The notes beneath the pieces are model-generated. The model searched no databases and had not been told where the DNA came from. It saw nothing but the letters and a program-made list of their open reading frames with translations. This document shows positions 34,585 to 44,850 of a stretch of DNA of 50,675 nucleotides, piece by piece. This stretch comes from UBA5614 sp034678545. GTDB lineage: Bacteria; Cloacimonadota; Cloacimonadia; Cloacimonadales; Cloacimonadaceae. The position numbers and the translations under genes were made by a program. How positions within the stretch are numbered: the stretch's first letter is position 1; each line of letters starts with the position of its first letter. Location of the stretch: the NCBI GenBank assembly GCA_034678545.1, contig JAXDBS010000054.1, forward strand, positions 1 through 50,675, given 5' to 3'.

Positions 34585-36033
34585 CTAATGATGCGTTAAT
34601 TCATCAATTGTAGTTTGATCATCATCTGAAGCATTAATGGTTATTTCTGGAGCTGATAACGATCTTAACTCAACATCGTTAATCTCAAGTTCTTGAATTT
34701 CTTTGGATGAGCTAATACCCATATCTTTGAATTTTCTTGCTGCAGGTAACAGATTACCTTCTAATGAACCGACAGCCTTATTATAAGCTTGGGATGTTTT
34801 TTGTATTCCGCTGCCAATACCTATAAGATGATCCGCAAGGATAGAAAGCCGCTCATAAACATCTTTGCCTAATTTGCTGATTTTAAGTGCATTCTGAGTT
34901 ATTTGCTCTTGTGACCACCCATATGCGATTGCTCTCAGTAATGCTACAAGTGTGGTAGGTGTAGATATTATTACTCTCTTTTCCATCGCTTCATCAAGAA
35001 GAGTTTGATCAATCTCAGCTGCTGCCGAAAAGAACGACTCTCCTGGTATGAACATAACCACAAACTCTGGAGCCTTTTCAAATTGGTTCCAATAGTTTTT
35101 TGCTGATAGTTTATTCATGTGATCCCTAATTTTCTGGGCATGTTTTTCAAGAGCTTTGTTCCGAGTATCTTCATCTTCAGCACTAATAGCTTCATAAAAA
35201 GCATCGAATGTCGCTTTAGCATCCACAACGATATCTCGATTATTTGGAAGATGTACTATCATGTCAGGTCTTAATCTTCCATCATCGGTTGTAACTGATA
35301 CCTCCTCATTAAAGTCAATATGAGCGCTTAACCCAGCAAGTTCCACAACTCTCTTCAAAGCAATTTGCCCCCAAGTTCCTATTCGCTTAGGGGTTCTGAG
35401 GGCATGTATCAGGTTTCCGGTTTCATTTTTCAGAGATTGTTCTGTTGTAGCTAAAGATTCAACTTGAGCGGTCAGTTTTGAATAAGCAGATATCCTGGAA
35501 TTCTCTATCTTTGTAATCTCTTCGTTAAACTTCTCAAGTGATAATGAAATTGGGTCTATTAGGTCTTTTACAGCCTTCTCTTTTTGACTTATCTCACCCT
35601 TAGCACTCTCCAGCTTTGCATCAAAGTATGCTTTAGCCATTTCAAGAAAGGCACTGTTGTTTTCAGTTAATGTATCTCCAGCGAGAGCCTTAAAAGCATC
35701 TTTGAGCTTTTCTTTGGCTTCTTCTAATAATAATTTTTCAGCTTCCAGTTGGTTTTTTAGCTGTTCTAATTCAGTTTCGGCCTTAACTTTAGCTTGAGAT
35801 ATCTCATTATTTGTATTTTGTAATCCCTCAGCTTTTTCTTTTGTATTTATAAGCTGTTCTTTAACATCTATTAATAATGCATTAGCAGTTTGTAGATCGC
35901 TATTTATCGTATTCTTTTGTTTCTCAGATGCATCTAATAGTAACTTGAGTTTTTTTTGGATAATATCTTTACATATAAACCATGCTATTACTCCCCCCAC
36001 TAAAAAGCTTATTGCTATATATAGCGTGATCAT
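34585..36033 (-). CDS. rmuC: RmuC-family nuclease-like protein
   Basis: A 482-residue protein with an N-terminal membrane anchor (about 3-21), a long coiled coil (about 25-115 and beyond) and the RmuC domain from about 205 to 420. The domain contains R-I-G-T-W-G (about 217-222), R-P-D-M-I-V (255-260) and I-V-V-D-A-K (268-273), consistent with a PD-(D/E)xK-type nuclease core. The family limits DNA rearrangements and is often found beside restriction or defence genes. It lies between hsdR (27-base gap) and the SF1 helicase (32-base gap), inside the cargo operon. Confidence 0.93.
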   Translation of the reverse strand: MITLYIAISFLVGGVIAWFICKDIIQKKLKLLLDASEKQKNTINSDLQTANALLIDVKEQLINTKEKAEGLQNTNNEISQAKVKAETELEQLKNQLEAEKLLLEEAKEKLKDAFKALAGDTLTENNSAFLEMAKAYFDAKLESAKGEISQKEKAVKDLIDPISLSLEKFNEEITKIENSRISAYSKLTAQVESLATTEQSLKNETGNLIHALRTPKRIGTWGQIALKRVVELAGLSAHIDFNEEVSVTTDDGRLRPDMIVHLPNNRDIVVDAKATFDAFYEAISAEDEDTRNKALEKHAQKIRDHMNKLSAKNYWNQFEKAPEFVVMFIPGESFFSAAAEIDQTLLDEAMEKRVIISTPTTLVALLRAIAYGWSQEQITQNALKISKLGKDVYERLSILADHLIGIGSGIQKTSQAYNKAVGSLEGNLLPAARKFKDMGISSSKEIQELEINDVELRSLSAPEITINASDDDQTTIDELTHH

Positions 36034-36060
36034 AGTTAACCCCTTTTAATAATACCAGCT

Positions 36061-39000
36061 TTAGTAATTCCCATACAAACTTACCCCGCCACCGTAATAC
36101 TGGTTCTTAAGATGGTCTATTACAAGATTGGTCTTCATTTGGATATCAGTTTCCTGATAAGCAGGATAAGGGAGTTTATCATATAGCACCTGATTCACTG
36201 TGGAGAATACTGCTGCAGCAGTTACTGATTTCTCCCAAACTCGATCTATTTTGAGTTTATCACTTTTCAACGTATCTAATAGCTCGACAGCAACTTGTTT
36301 AACCTGCTTTTTATCATTCTCAGTCAAATCAGGCTTTTGGAGTATGTCAAAGACAGCCTTCTGTTCCTCTGTTAAGCCTTCCTTGAGTGTTTGAACCTCT
36401 TCCTCGGTAAGTGTATTAACGAATTCGATGAGTTTCCTGAAGGTTTCGTAAAGCTCACTTTCGTTTTTGCCCTTGTTGTATTCATCTATGATATCCAGGT
36501 ATTTCTGCTGAAAATCTGCCCGGAGCGGATTTTGCTCGATCATCCTGTTTAGCTTCGCTTCGATTTTATCTTTAACTGATTGAACTACGATGTTTTTATT
36601 CTCTGCTTTCTGGAACATTCGTATTACAATGTCCATATTAAGCCCACTTAAGTCTATTACAGCGGGTTTTGCTCCGGTTGATTCGTTCAATATAGTCTCG
36701 ATACTTTTATCCACCACATCCTGTATCTTTTTCATTATCTCAGATACATCAGCACTTTCGATTTTGGCATCTATGGCGTTATATAACGCTTCAATTGCAT
36801 CTTTTCGTGGTTTATACTCAAAAAGTATCGTGTTGGGCATAAGGGCTTTGAACTTTTGAAAGACATCTCTTGCTAATACCTGGAACTTGACTTTGGTTTG
36901 GTCAGTTTTATAGATTGCATTAATTCCAGTCTCCAGTACAGCTATCTTTTCCAATTCTTGCGCCAAAATCAGCCTCTTTAAGTCAAATTCAACCTCATTT
37001 AGTAAAAATACTTCAACTGCAGTTAATGACTCTTCCAAAAGCTTTATTAGTTCTTCTATGGGTTTAACAGGTGGCTCTCCTCCAGTTCCACCCCCATTTC
37101 CGCCTCCTGAGCCTGTTTCGCCCGATCCGTATATAGCTAAAGCATCCAAAAGAGCTTTGTAGGTCTCTATATAATCAACTATAAGCCCATTTTCCTTACC
37201 TTCACTGACCCTGTTGGCTCTGGCTATAGTCTGCATCAAAGTATGAGATTTTAAGGGTTTATCAATATACATAGTGGATAATGTTGGTACATCAAAGCCG
37301 GTAATCCACATAGCGCAAACAATGACTAACCGGAAAGGATGGCTATCATCTTTGAAATCCTTTTCCAAGTCTCTGGTTGGGTCATTCATTTTGACTCTAT
37401 GTGGCTCAATATCCAGGTCCCAGGCTTTGAACTTAGCTATTTCATTCTGCTCTGAACTGACCACAACTGCTATCTCAGTACTCTTGATCCATTGTAGATT
37501 GCGTGATTGTTCTAAAGTCTCCTGATCATTGAAATTGCCTTTTCTAATGTCTGCTTCCAGTTTCTTGACATGCATCTGCCAGTGTTGTGTAATCAGGTCA
37601 TACATCCTTACAGCATTGAGCTTATCCAGGGTAACCAACATCGCTTTACCTTTGTATCCCCGGTTACAGAAATGCTCCACAATATCCTTTGCTATGGCAT
37701 CTAAGCGTTTATGGGAGGTTAGAATAGGGTATTCCCTGTAAAACAGTTTTTCCAGTTTATCTCTCTGATCGCTGTCCAGGTCCTCAGTTTCGTCAATAAT
37801 GGTTCTAATCTGATCGTTTATCTCAGGATTATGCAGATTTAAGTACTCTCCTCGATTCTCGTAATACAGAGGGACTGTTGCGCCATCTTCCACACTGCGC
37901 TTAAAGTCATATTTGGAGATGTAGTCACCAAAAATCCTCCGGGTAATCTCATCATCCTTGAAGAGAGGTGTGCCGGTAAACCCAATAAAAGAGGCATTGG
38001 GCATAGATTTTCGCATATTTAGGGCAAGCAAACCGCCCTGAGTCCGATGCGCTTCATCGGAAATCACGATCAGATCATCTCTGGTTGTGATCTGGCTACT
38101 GAAGTTGAACTTGTGAATCAAGGTGAATATATATCTGTGGTTTTGCTTTAAAAGAGATTTTAATCCTTCACCGCTATTTGCCCTTATGCTGTGTTTTGCC
38201 CCTGCTTTGATAAAAGGGACAGCCCCAACTCCACTGAAGGTTTCATAGATTTGTTTATCCAGCTCATTTCTATCTGTGACAACGAGAAATGTATAGGAGC
38301 CAGTGAATTTGCGATGTATCTTCTGGCATAAAAAGACCATAGAATAGGACTTTCCGCTTCCCTGGGTATGCCAGAATACGCCCATTTTCTGCTTTTCTTC
38401 CAGGCTGATTGCACCATCATTGTATTGGATCTGCTTGGATTTGAAACTCTCTATTGCCTTATTAACACCCAAGAATTGATGATTATGAGCAATGAGCTTG
38501 GCTATCGAGCCCAGGGAACTGTCATATAGGATAAAGTTCTCGAAGATGTCCAGGAACCTATTTTTGTCACATACTCCCAGGATGATCCTGTCCAGTGAGA
38601 CAACTCCATTATCATCTTCATTTATTCGCTTCCATTCATGGAAATGCTGATATTTAGCAGTTATGCTGCCAATTCTGCTCTCTAAACCATTACTAAGAAT
38701 AATTATAGCATTATAATAGAATAGTCGTGGGATGACATCCTTATAATCTGCCAGGTTCTTTCTATAAGCTGCTTCAAGTTTTACATGAGTTGCCTTTAGT
38801 TCTATAAAGAGCAAAGGAATGCCATTTACATATCCGATTATATCCGGTCTGCGTAGGCGGTGGCTCCTGCCGTCAATCCACATCTGTCTGACAGCAATGA
38901 AGTGATTGTCTTGGTAGTTATCGAAGTCAAACACCTTGATTTGAACTTTTGCCTGTTTACCCTTAGAATTTGTGTAGGTGACAGGTATTCCATCCCTCAG

Positions 39001-39294
39001 CAGGTAGTATTTATCTTTGTTAAGCTCTGCCAGTGTCTTAATACTGCTTTCCTGGGTAAGTAAGTCATAAGCTTGAGAATATACACTATCCGGCATTCCT
39101 GGATTAAATGCCCTAACTTTCTCAAAAAAGTATCTTTTAAGGATAACCTCTTGTTTATCCTGTCTGCCAAGTGTGCCATCTACTCCGAAAGTCTCAGCAT
39201 CAAAAGCCAGTACTGTGTCCCAACCAAGCCAGTCTTTGAACAGGTTTATCGAGGTTTGCTCAATCAGTTTGTCTTCTGAGAATTCGCTATACAT
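36061..39294 (-). CDS. hsdR: Type I restriction enzyme R subunit
   Basis: A 1077-residue motor-nuclease. The PD-(D/E)xK nuclease core is R-P-D-I-I-G (D151) with I-E-L-K (E165, K167). The SF2 translocase has Walker A T-Q-G-S-G-K-S (310-316), D-E-A-H (413-416), a G-F-T-G-T-P motif and the late Q-T-I-A-R-A-N-R motif VI. A glycine-rich linker near residue 750 leads to a helical C-terminus that would dock on the methylase. It cuts unmethylated DNA at a distance from the site. Its start overlaps the UvrD-like helicase gene by 31 bases. Confidence 0.95.
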   Translation of the reverse strand: MYSEFSEDKLIEQTSINLFKDWLGWDTVLAFDAETFGVDGTLGRQDKQEVILKRYFFEKVRAFNPGMPDSVYSQAYDLLTQESSIKTLAELNKDKYYLLRDGIPVTYTNSKGKQAKVQIKVFDFDNYQDNHFIAVRQMWIDGRSHRLRRPDIIGYVNGIPLLFIELKATHVKLEAAYRKNLADYKDVIPRLFYYNAIIILSNGLESRIGSITAKYQHFHEWKRINEDDNGVVSLDRIILGVCDKNRFLDIFENFILYDSSLGSIAKLIAHNHQFLGVNKAIESFKSKQIQYNDGAISLEEKQKMGVFWHTQGSGKSYSMVFLCQKIHRKFTGSYTFLVVTDRNELDKQIYETFSGVGAVPFIKAGAKHSIRANSGEGLKSLLKQNHRYIFTLIHKFNFSSQITTRDDLIVISDEAHRTQGGLLALNMRKSMPNASFIGFTGTPLFKDDEITRRIFGDYISKYDFKRSVEDGATVPLYYENRGEYLNLHNPEINDQIRTIIDETEDLDSDQRDKLEKLFYREYPILTSHKRLDAIAKDIVEHFCNRGYKGKAMLVTLDKLNAVRMYDLITQHWQMHVKKLEADIRKGNFNDQETLEQSRNLQWIKSTEIAVVVSSEQNEIAKFKAWDLDIEPHRVKMNDPTRDLEKDFKDDSHPFRLVIVCAMWITGFDVPTLSTMYIDKPLKSHTLMQTIARANRVSEGKENGLIVDYIETYKALLDALAIYGSGETGSGGGNGGGTGGEPPVKPIEELIKLLEESLTAVEVFLLNEVEFDLKRLILAQELEKIAVLETGINAIYKTDQTKVKFQVLARDVFQKFKALMPNTILFEYKPRKDAIEALYNAIDAKIESADVSEIMKKIQDVVDKSIETILNESTGAKPAVIDLSGLNMDIVIRMFQKAENKNIVVQSVKDKIEAKLNRMIEQNPLRADFQQKYLDIIDEYNKGKNESELYETFRKLIEFVNTLTEEEVQTLKEGLTEEQKAVFDILQKPDLTENDKKQVKQVAVELLDTLKSDKLKIDRVWEKSVTAAAVFSTVNQVLYDKLPYPAYQETDIQMKTNLVIDHLKNQYYGGGVSLYGNY

Positions 39295-40970
39295 TCTTTC
39301 AATTTATCCAGAGATATCTTATTAACTTTGTGAAGCATATGGCTAGGAATCCAGGACAGAAAGCTACTTTTATTCTGTGTACTTCCAATATAATTATAAA
39401 CTGGTAAAATATAACACTCCTTTCTTGCTCTGGTAAGTGCTACGGCAAATTCACAGATTTCCATGTCAGTAATGTTATCTTTATCGGACGGTATATCCCC
39501 GTTGTTGCATCCTACCATAAAAACATAATCAGCTGATAAGCCCTTACAGCCTTGGAAAGAACTTAATACTACAGGAAAAACACACGAGCAATCCTGTTCC
39601 TCTGATTCAAAGAGATTATTGATTATTTTGTCGAATTCAGTTTGTCCAATTAACCTACATAAATCTTGCTCAATCTTCTCATCTCTTTTTTTGTTTTTTC
39701 TAAGTATACGATATAGCTCTAATGCTGATAGATGCTTTTCTTTATATTCGACTGGCAATAAATTGAATAGTAGTAATCCTGTGAGAGATGTTGAGATTAC
39801 TCTCTTCGATTCTCTGGCTGGTAATGGGTCAATAATCAGCACAATTCTCCAACCTAAATTATCTTCTTTATTTTTCAATAAGTAATCATAACCTATATAG
39901 ATTTCATGGCAGATCTCTTTAGATTTATTATATATCAATTTGCCAGGAATCTGTTTTGTCAATTCTTCTTCGATTTTATTTAAGTATTTTTTCGAGCCAA
40001 TAATTAGTATTAAAGGATCTCTTGTATTTCTCTCATTGTATGCTTGAAGATCATTTTCTAAAATGTTGGCAACCCAGTGATTCATAAAGCACTTTAACGC
40101 GGGCATAGAGGACATTTCCCAGCAGTATAACTTTGAAAAGTTCTTATTAATCTCTTCTTTCCCTGGTTCAAAAGCTACAAATGGTTTATATATCCTTCCA
40201 ATGAGATGTCCTTGCTCAACAGCTTTTTCTAGGAACATATTAGTAGCATCAACAATTACCTTAGGACATCTATTACAGTAGGGCAATTCGTATGGATCGT
40301 ACTCGCCTGAATTGTACAGGTCTTTGATAGACCTCCCCGATTCAGATTTACCAGGATAGATGGATTGGTCATCATCTCCAACGATTATTAGATTTCCATG
40401 TCCTTCAAATTGTTTAATCAGAGCAACCTCTAGAGCGCTAAAGTCTTGGAATTCATCAATTAATATGTTTTCATATAACGGGATTAAGTCTGTTTTCTGT
40501 TTTGCCTTCTTTAATACTCGATAAATGGCATCATTGAATCCGAATGCTTTGTAATACAATGCTCTCTTTAAATATAATTTAATGCGGGGATTAGATTCAT
40601 CTAAATTATGGAAAATTGATCCCATAACTTGTGCTTTTAGGCCAATATCACTCTCAATTATTTGATCGATTGCAGGATAGTTTCTCCATTTAGGTAAAAA
40701 CTTATGTAATAAGCCAACACTATAACTATGAAAAGTTTGAACCTTTGCTTTATCAGACAATGAGCATTTCATATCTTCTGTTAGCTTGTTAATAAATGTC
40801 ATGACTAAGTTATTTTTCGTCTTTGCTTGAGATAAGATCATTTGAAAAAGAGTAGTCTTTCCGGTACCGGGGCCTGCTACTATCAGTCTCTTATCAGATT
40901 CAGAAGCCAACACTAGTTGTATATAGCTATCTCTGTCAGCAGATTGGTCTATACAAACTGAATCAGCCAT
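39264..40970 (-). CDS. UvrD/PcrA-like SF1A helicase inserted in the hsd operon
   Basis: A 568-residue compact helicase. Walker A is G-P-G-T-G-K-T (33-39), motif II I-D-E-F-Q-D (171-176), motif III G-D-D-D-Q-S-I-Y (near 200). A motif V-like S-S-F-Q-G-C-K-G-L and the A-V-A-L-T-R-A-R motif VI are near the C-terminus. It is shorter than UvrD and lacks obvious full 1B/2B insertions. It abuts the hsdS stop and overlaps hsdR, so it is translated as part of the restriction operon. It may help the R subunit process DNA ends or act as a separate defence gene; this is inference. Confidence 0.9.
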   Translation of the reverse strand: MADSVCIDQSADRDSYIQLVLASESDKRLIVAGPGTGKTTLFQMILSQAKTKNNLVMTFINKLTEDMKCSLSDKAKVQTFHSYSVGLLHKFLPKWRNYPAIDQIIESDIGLKAQVMGSIFHNLDESNPRIKLYLKRALYYKAFGFNDAIYRVLKKAKQKTDLIPLYENILIDEFQDFSALEVALIKQFEGHGNLIIVGDDDQSIYPGKSESGRSIKDLYNSGEYDPYELPYCNRCPKVIVDATNMFLEKAVEQGHLIGRIYKPFVAFEPGKEEINKNFSKLYCWEMSSMPALKCFMNHWVANILENDLQAYNERNTRDPLILIIGSKKYLNKIEEELTKQIPGKLIYNKSKEICHEIYIGYDYLLKNKEDNLGWRIVLIIDPLPARESKRVISTSLTGLLLFNLLPVEYKEKHLSALELYRILRKNKKRDEKIEQDLCRLIGQTEFDKIINNLFESEEQDCSCVFPVVLSSFQGCKGLSADYVFMVGCNNGDIPSDKDNITDMEICEFAVALTRARKECYILPVYNYIGSTQNKSSFLSWIPSHMLHKVNKISLDKLKECIANSQKTN

Positions 40971-42065
40971 TTAAACCTCGATTTCTCCGCTCATAAGCCT
41001 AGGTAACAGGATATCTCTGGCTTCCTGAAGTAAATTATTCTGCTTTAGAAGATTCTCAATTAACCTGAAAGTCTGATGAAAAGTGTATTCAAAGTCCTTA
41101 AGAACACTTTCATCAGTAGGTATGCTTATGCTCATCTTTCTGAAATTGCCTTTGGTTATCTCAAGATATGTAGCACCGTTAGCATTGTTTATAATATCAT
41201 CCTTCCTATTCATGAGGTTAAATAAGATATAAGCACGGTAATGATCTCTATTCGGTATAATGTTAATAAACCCCTGATTAGTACTTGCTGGTTTGCTTAT
41301 TAGCCCGAAATAACCTATTGTTGCCCGACTCGTCATTAGGATTGTCATTGGAGGAACAATTTTGGCTGAACTCTTACTCAGACCCAGATTAGTTATCTTC
41401 TTATCCGAATCCAACAAAACAAATGAGTTATGCTTTGTAAGGTCTGTAGGAGAAAACCATGTTATATCACCATCTTCCCAGTATTGGTGATTGTTAGTTG
41501 AGGGTGTTCCCCCACCAAAGGTCTGGCATATATCTTCTATTTTGTACTTAATAAATTCTTTACATTGTATAACTAGCAGTTTATATTGTATGCTTAGATC
41601 TTCTTCAATTAGTTTGACACGTTTAAGGTTATTTTCTATCAAATCATCATATGCAGATAATATACTGGCTATCTTTTGTTGAATTGGGAGAGGAGGGACT
41701 TTTAATGAAATACTATCAAGAAAATTCCTGTTCAACGTGGGAACTGCTCCACCACCGTTCAATGCAATAAAATCTAAAGTACTAAGTGCATAATATGCAA
41801 ACAACTTATCGTTGCCCTTAAAATCTTTTACCCATAATGTCGTATTATGCGGCCAAAAGTCTGTTTTAATGTACTGGAATAAACCAAGAGTCCCAGACCT
41901 TCCTGTAACAACTCCCGGACCCTCAACTTTTGCCTCAATATGATGACCAAGTATAGAGGTTGAACCAATAACTGGATAGTCGCCGTCTACAAACTTTTCT
42001 CGTGGTAAATCAAACCCTCTTTGAAAACTCACGAAATCAGATACAGCTTTAGTTTCCCATTTCAT
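40971..42065 (-). CDS. hsdS: Type I restriction enzyme S (specificity) subunit
   Basis: A 364-residue protein with the usual two target-recognition domains (about 1-120 and 172-315). Each is followed by a long conserved helix: P-P-L-P-I-Q-Q-K-I-A-S-I-L-S at about 123-136, and the C-terminal L-L-P-R-L-M-S-G-E-I. The two half-sites set the bipartite recognition sequence, which cannot be read from the protein. Overlaps hsdM by 17 bases. Confidence 0.95.
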   Translation of the reverse strand: MKWETKAVSDFVSFQRGFDLPREKFVDGDYPVIGSTSILGHHIEAKVEGPGVVTGRSGTLGLFQYIKTDFWPHNTTLWVKDFKGNDKLFAYYALSTLDFIALNGGGAVPTLNRNFLDSISLKVPPLPIQQKIASILSAYDDLIENNLKRVKLIEEDLSIQYKLLVIQCKEFIKYKIEDICQTFGGGTPSTNNHQYWEDGDITWFSPTDLTKHNSFVLLDSDKKITNLGLSKSSAKIVPPMTILMTSRATIGYFGLISKPASTNQGFINIIPNRDHYRAYILFNLMNRKDDIINNANGATYLEITKGNFRKMSISIPTDESVLKDFEYTFHQTFRLIENLLKQNNLLQEARDILLPRLMSGEIEV

Positions 42066-44121
42066 ATGATATATTCTTAGAATTTTCTGTAATTATCTTA
42101 ACAAACTTCTCTGCTTCTTCATGCAAATCTGCTAATTCTAGATGTATTTCTTTCAGACGTTCTTCATAATCAAAATCTTCATCAGTGTCTACATCAATTC
42201 CAACGTATCTTCCAGGGCTGAGAGAAAAGTCCTTTGCTGTAACCTCCTCCCTTGATACAACCTTACACAGGCCATCCACATCGTTATATTTGCCATTAGG
42301 GAAGCGGTGTTCCAACCAGTGAGCTTGTTTCCAATAATAATCCAGATCATGCAAAAGACCTGGTTCATCCTCATTGGGATTGCCACACAACTGTGATTGT
42401 AACGTTCGAATGGGAGTTAAAATGTCTTTAGCATTCAACACCTCCCATTCTTTGTTTCTTTGAAGCTTTATTTCTTTAAGAAGTACAACGAGACTATCTG
42501 CATACAGTTTTAGCAGCTTTGTGAAAGAATTACCTAATATCTTACCTTGAGTGACTATCTCTTCAAGGATAAATGCATCATTGTTAACTTTTTGATACTC
42601 AGAGAGAAGTTCCTTCATGACTCGCAACAACTCTTCTCTGTTAGATGAGAAATCTCTTAGCAGAATTTGGTCTTCTTCTCTTTTAACTGCTCCAATTAAA
42701 ACTAGGCAAACCATTGTTATTTTTGATAAGCCATCAATGCTTGATATACCCTCTTGGAGCAGTTTGGCAGATGATTTAGCACAATTGATGCTTTGCAGTA
42801 TATAATTGTTCCTGGTCTCGTTAAATTTGCTATTGTCACCACGGTATAGCTTGATAATACATATCAGGTTCAGCAGTTGCTCAGGACTGAAGTCATTGAT
42901 TTTTTGTGTAACTTTATGGTAGATTTTACGTGCATCAAGCATCAGGATTTTATCTTTACGGTCAGTATCGTTTTCCTTAGCCTTGTCAAAGAACCAAAGC
43001 GTACAAGGCAGGGAACGAGTGTAAAAGAAGTTATTGCCAATCGCCAGCATCACATCCACAGCACCAGTTTCGATAAGTTGTTTACGGATTTCCTTTTCAC
43101 TATGACTGGCATCACTGGCACTGGATGCCATAACAAAACCTGCTCTTCCGGTTGGTTTCAAATAACTGTAAAAGTACTGAATCCAGAGATAGTTGGCATT
43201 GTCGTTCTTGGGCAGACCGAAAGGCAAGCGAGGGTCCTTCTTTACGAATTCTTTGTCCTTATCCACTCCATCCACGTTAAAAGGGGGATTAGCCATAACG
43301 AAGTCGCAGGAACCAACCAGATCATGTTTATCCTCGTAGAAGGTATTGCCTTCCAGTATTTTCCCCTCCAGCCCATGCACAGCCAGGTTCATCTTTGCCA
43401 GTTTAGTATTAGTTTCAGTCTTTTCCTGACCAAAAAAAGTAACCTTCTCTGCAGGAGAGTATCCTTCATTTTCAATGAAATAACCAGTTTGGACAAACAT
43501 ACCTGCACTGCCAACTGCCGGGTCAAGCACAACCCCATGATCGGGTTCAATCACATTAACGATTGTATTAACCAGGCTAAAGGGAGTGAAGAACTCGCCG
43601 CCCTCCTGGGCTCCGGTCATGGCAAATTTATTCAGGAAATACTCGTATATCTTACCAAAGACATCACCTTCCGCTTTCCTAAGGACTTCCTTGTTGAATA
43701 TCCGTAATAACTCCCGCAGAAGGTCATTGCTGAAGATTGTATAGTTTCTTGGCAGCACCCCCACTAGATTATCATATTCCTCCTCAATTGCTTTCATTGC
43801 CTGGTTGATTGCTTCACCAGTGTTGATGTCTTCTTTCAGATTGACCAGGTATTCAAATTGAGATTCTTGAGGTAGATACATGGCATTTTTCGCCAAAAAA
43901 TCATTTTTGTTAACTGGACGTTTACCCCTATCAGGGTGTTCTGGAAGAGTCTTCTCTATCTCTTCTTTAACTTTGATAAAGCGATTGTAGGCATGCCTTA
44001 GGAATATTAAGCCCAACACAGGCATTGAGTATTCTGTTGCGGTCAGTTTGCTATTTGCACGTAGCTGATCTGCAGCTTTCCAAAGCTCAGCTTCCAGTTC
44101 TCGTAACGCCTTTGCTTGCAT
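42049..44121 (-). CDS. hsdM: Type I restriction enzyme M (N6-adenine methylase) subunit
   Basis: A 690-residue methylase that protects host sites and forms the core of the complex. The N-terminal helical HsdM domain (about 1-150) is followed by the catalytic domain: G-E-F-F-T-P (about 175-180), the SAM motif D-P-A-V-G-S-A-G (200-207) and the catalytic N-P-P-F (278-281). The C-terminal third is long and helical, larger than in EcoKI. GGAGAT precedes the ATG. First gene of the ten-gene leftward cargo operon. Confidence 0.95.
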   Translation of the reverse strand: MQAKALRELEAELWKAADQLRANSKLTATEYSMPVLGLIFLRHAYNRFIKVKEEIEKTLPEHPDRGKRPVNKNDFLAKNAMYLPQESQFEYLVNLKEDINTGEAINQAMKAIEEEYDNLVGVLPRNYTIFSNDLLRELLRIFNKEVLRKAEGDVFGKIYEYFLNKFAMTGAQEGGEFFTPFSLVNTIVNVIEPDHGVVLDPAVGSAGMFVQTGYFIENEGYSPAEKVTFFGQEKTETNTKLAKMNLAVHGLEGKILEGNTFYEDKHDLVGSCDFVMANPPFNVDGVDKDKEFVKKDPRLPFGLPKNDNANYLWIQYFYSYLKPTGRAGFVMASSASDASHSEKEIRKQLIETGAVDVMLAIGNNFFYTRSLPCTLWFFDKAKENDTDRKDKILMLDARKIYHKVTQKINDFSPEQLLNLICIIKLYRGDNSKFNETRNNYILQSINCAKSSAKLLQEGISSIDGLSKITMVCLVLIGAVKREEDQILLRDFSSNREELLRVMKELLSEYQKVNNDAFILEEIVTQGKILGNSFTKLLKLYADSLVVLLKEIKLQRNKEWEVLNAKDILTPIRTLQSQLCGNPNEDEPGLLHDLDYYWKQAHWLEHRFPNGKYNDVDGLCKVVSREEVTAKDFSLSPGRYVGIDVDTDEDFDYEERLKEIHLELADLHEEAEKFVKIITENSKNISYEMGN

Positions 44122-44339
44122 ACTTTATCTCCATTAGTCCTCATTGTCCCCTTGACTAACATTTTTCTTGGAACAGCACATAATTAACGGCATACCTGTT
44201 TGTTGCCTTAATCATGTGTGGTGCTTACTTGAATTGGTTTTATACTTGAGTAACGAATAGAATGAACAAGGGATAAAAGTCAAGATGTTTATGCTGACAA
44301 ACTACTTGAGCCAATTATTCTTATTACTAGGTATCCAGT
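44122..44339 (-). promoter_or_regulatory. AT-rich gap with candidate leftward promoter for the cargo operon
   Basis: About 220 bases between the transposition module and hsdM. On the minus strand a TATAAA -10-like box (44244-44239) has only a weak -35 match. No terminator, RNA gene or credible small gene is seen. Confidence 0.3.
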
Positions 44340-44846
44340 TTATGAAATGATAATGCGATAACATCCTGCCTTATTCATACTTCTAAGATAAAGTAAAATC
44401 CCCTTCTTCACCTTTCTTCCAATCTTAGGCACATTCTTCCTAGATATGACAACATATGTGAAGTTCCTAAGGTCTACCACTTCAATGGACGCCAAGGCTT
44501 CCAGGTAGATATAGACCCATTGCCTGGATTTACCGATGACTTGAGCTATATCTCTGATGGACTTATACCTGCCTTGCTCCAGGATATCTAATAGCCTATG
44601 GGCGTCTGCCAAGCTGAAGGTCCAGCCTTTGTAATGCTGATAACCGATCCTGGCTTGAAAGCGGTTGGTTTTGACATAGATAGGCGGATTGTCATCGATC
44701 TGCTTGATTATCTGGTTTTCTATCAGAGTTGGTAGCTGTTCTGTTATTATGGTTAAGTCTATATTGGTAAACTTGGCAATTGTGTTTGCATCAAAGGGCT
44801 TGCCGTATTGGTTCACGAAGTTAAGGAACAGCTCATTGTCTGTCAT
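44340..44846 (-). CDS. Winged-helix/HTH-like protein of the transposition module
   Basis: A 168-residue basic protein. Two helical DNA-binding-like segments are visible: one near residues 18-50 (A-N-T-I-A-K-F-T-N-I-D) and a clear helix-turn-helix near 96-118 (S-I-R-D-I-A-Q-V-I-G-K-S-R-Q-W-V-Y). It starts 5 bases after the MuB-like gene stop, with AAGGATAAG before its ATG, so it belongs to the same operon. In Tn7-like elements a gene here can be a target selector or regulator, but no such family is recognised. Confidence 0.7.
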   Translation of the reverse strand: MTDNELFLNFVNQYGKPFDANTIAKFTNIDLTIITEQLPTLIENQIIKQIDDNPPIYVKTNRFQARIGYQHYKGWTFSLADAHRLLDILEQGRYKSIRDIAQVIGKSRQWVYIYLEALASIEVVDLRNFTYVVISRKNVPKIGRKVKKGILLYLRSMNKAGCYRIIIS

Positions 44847-44850
44847 CTGC

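Noticed and set aside
42877..43707. Rightward open frame opposite hsdM
   Set aside because: Antisense to the conserved methylase core.
24935..44121. CRISPR-associated transposon or BREX/DISARM locus
   Set aside because: No Cas protein or CRISPR repeat array, no PglZ-type phosphatase and no DISARM-type methylase arrangement were seen.
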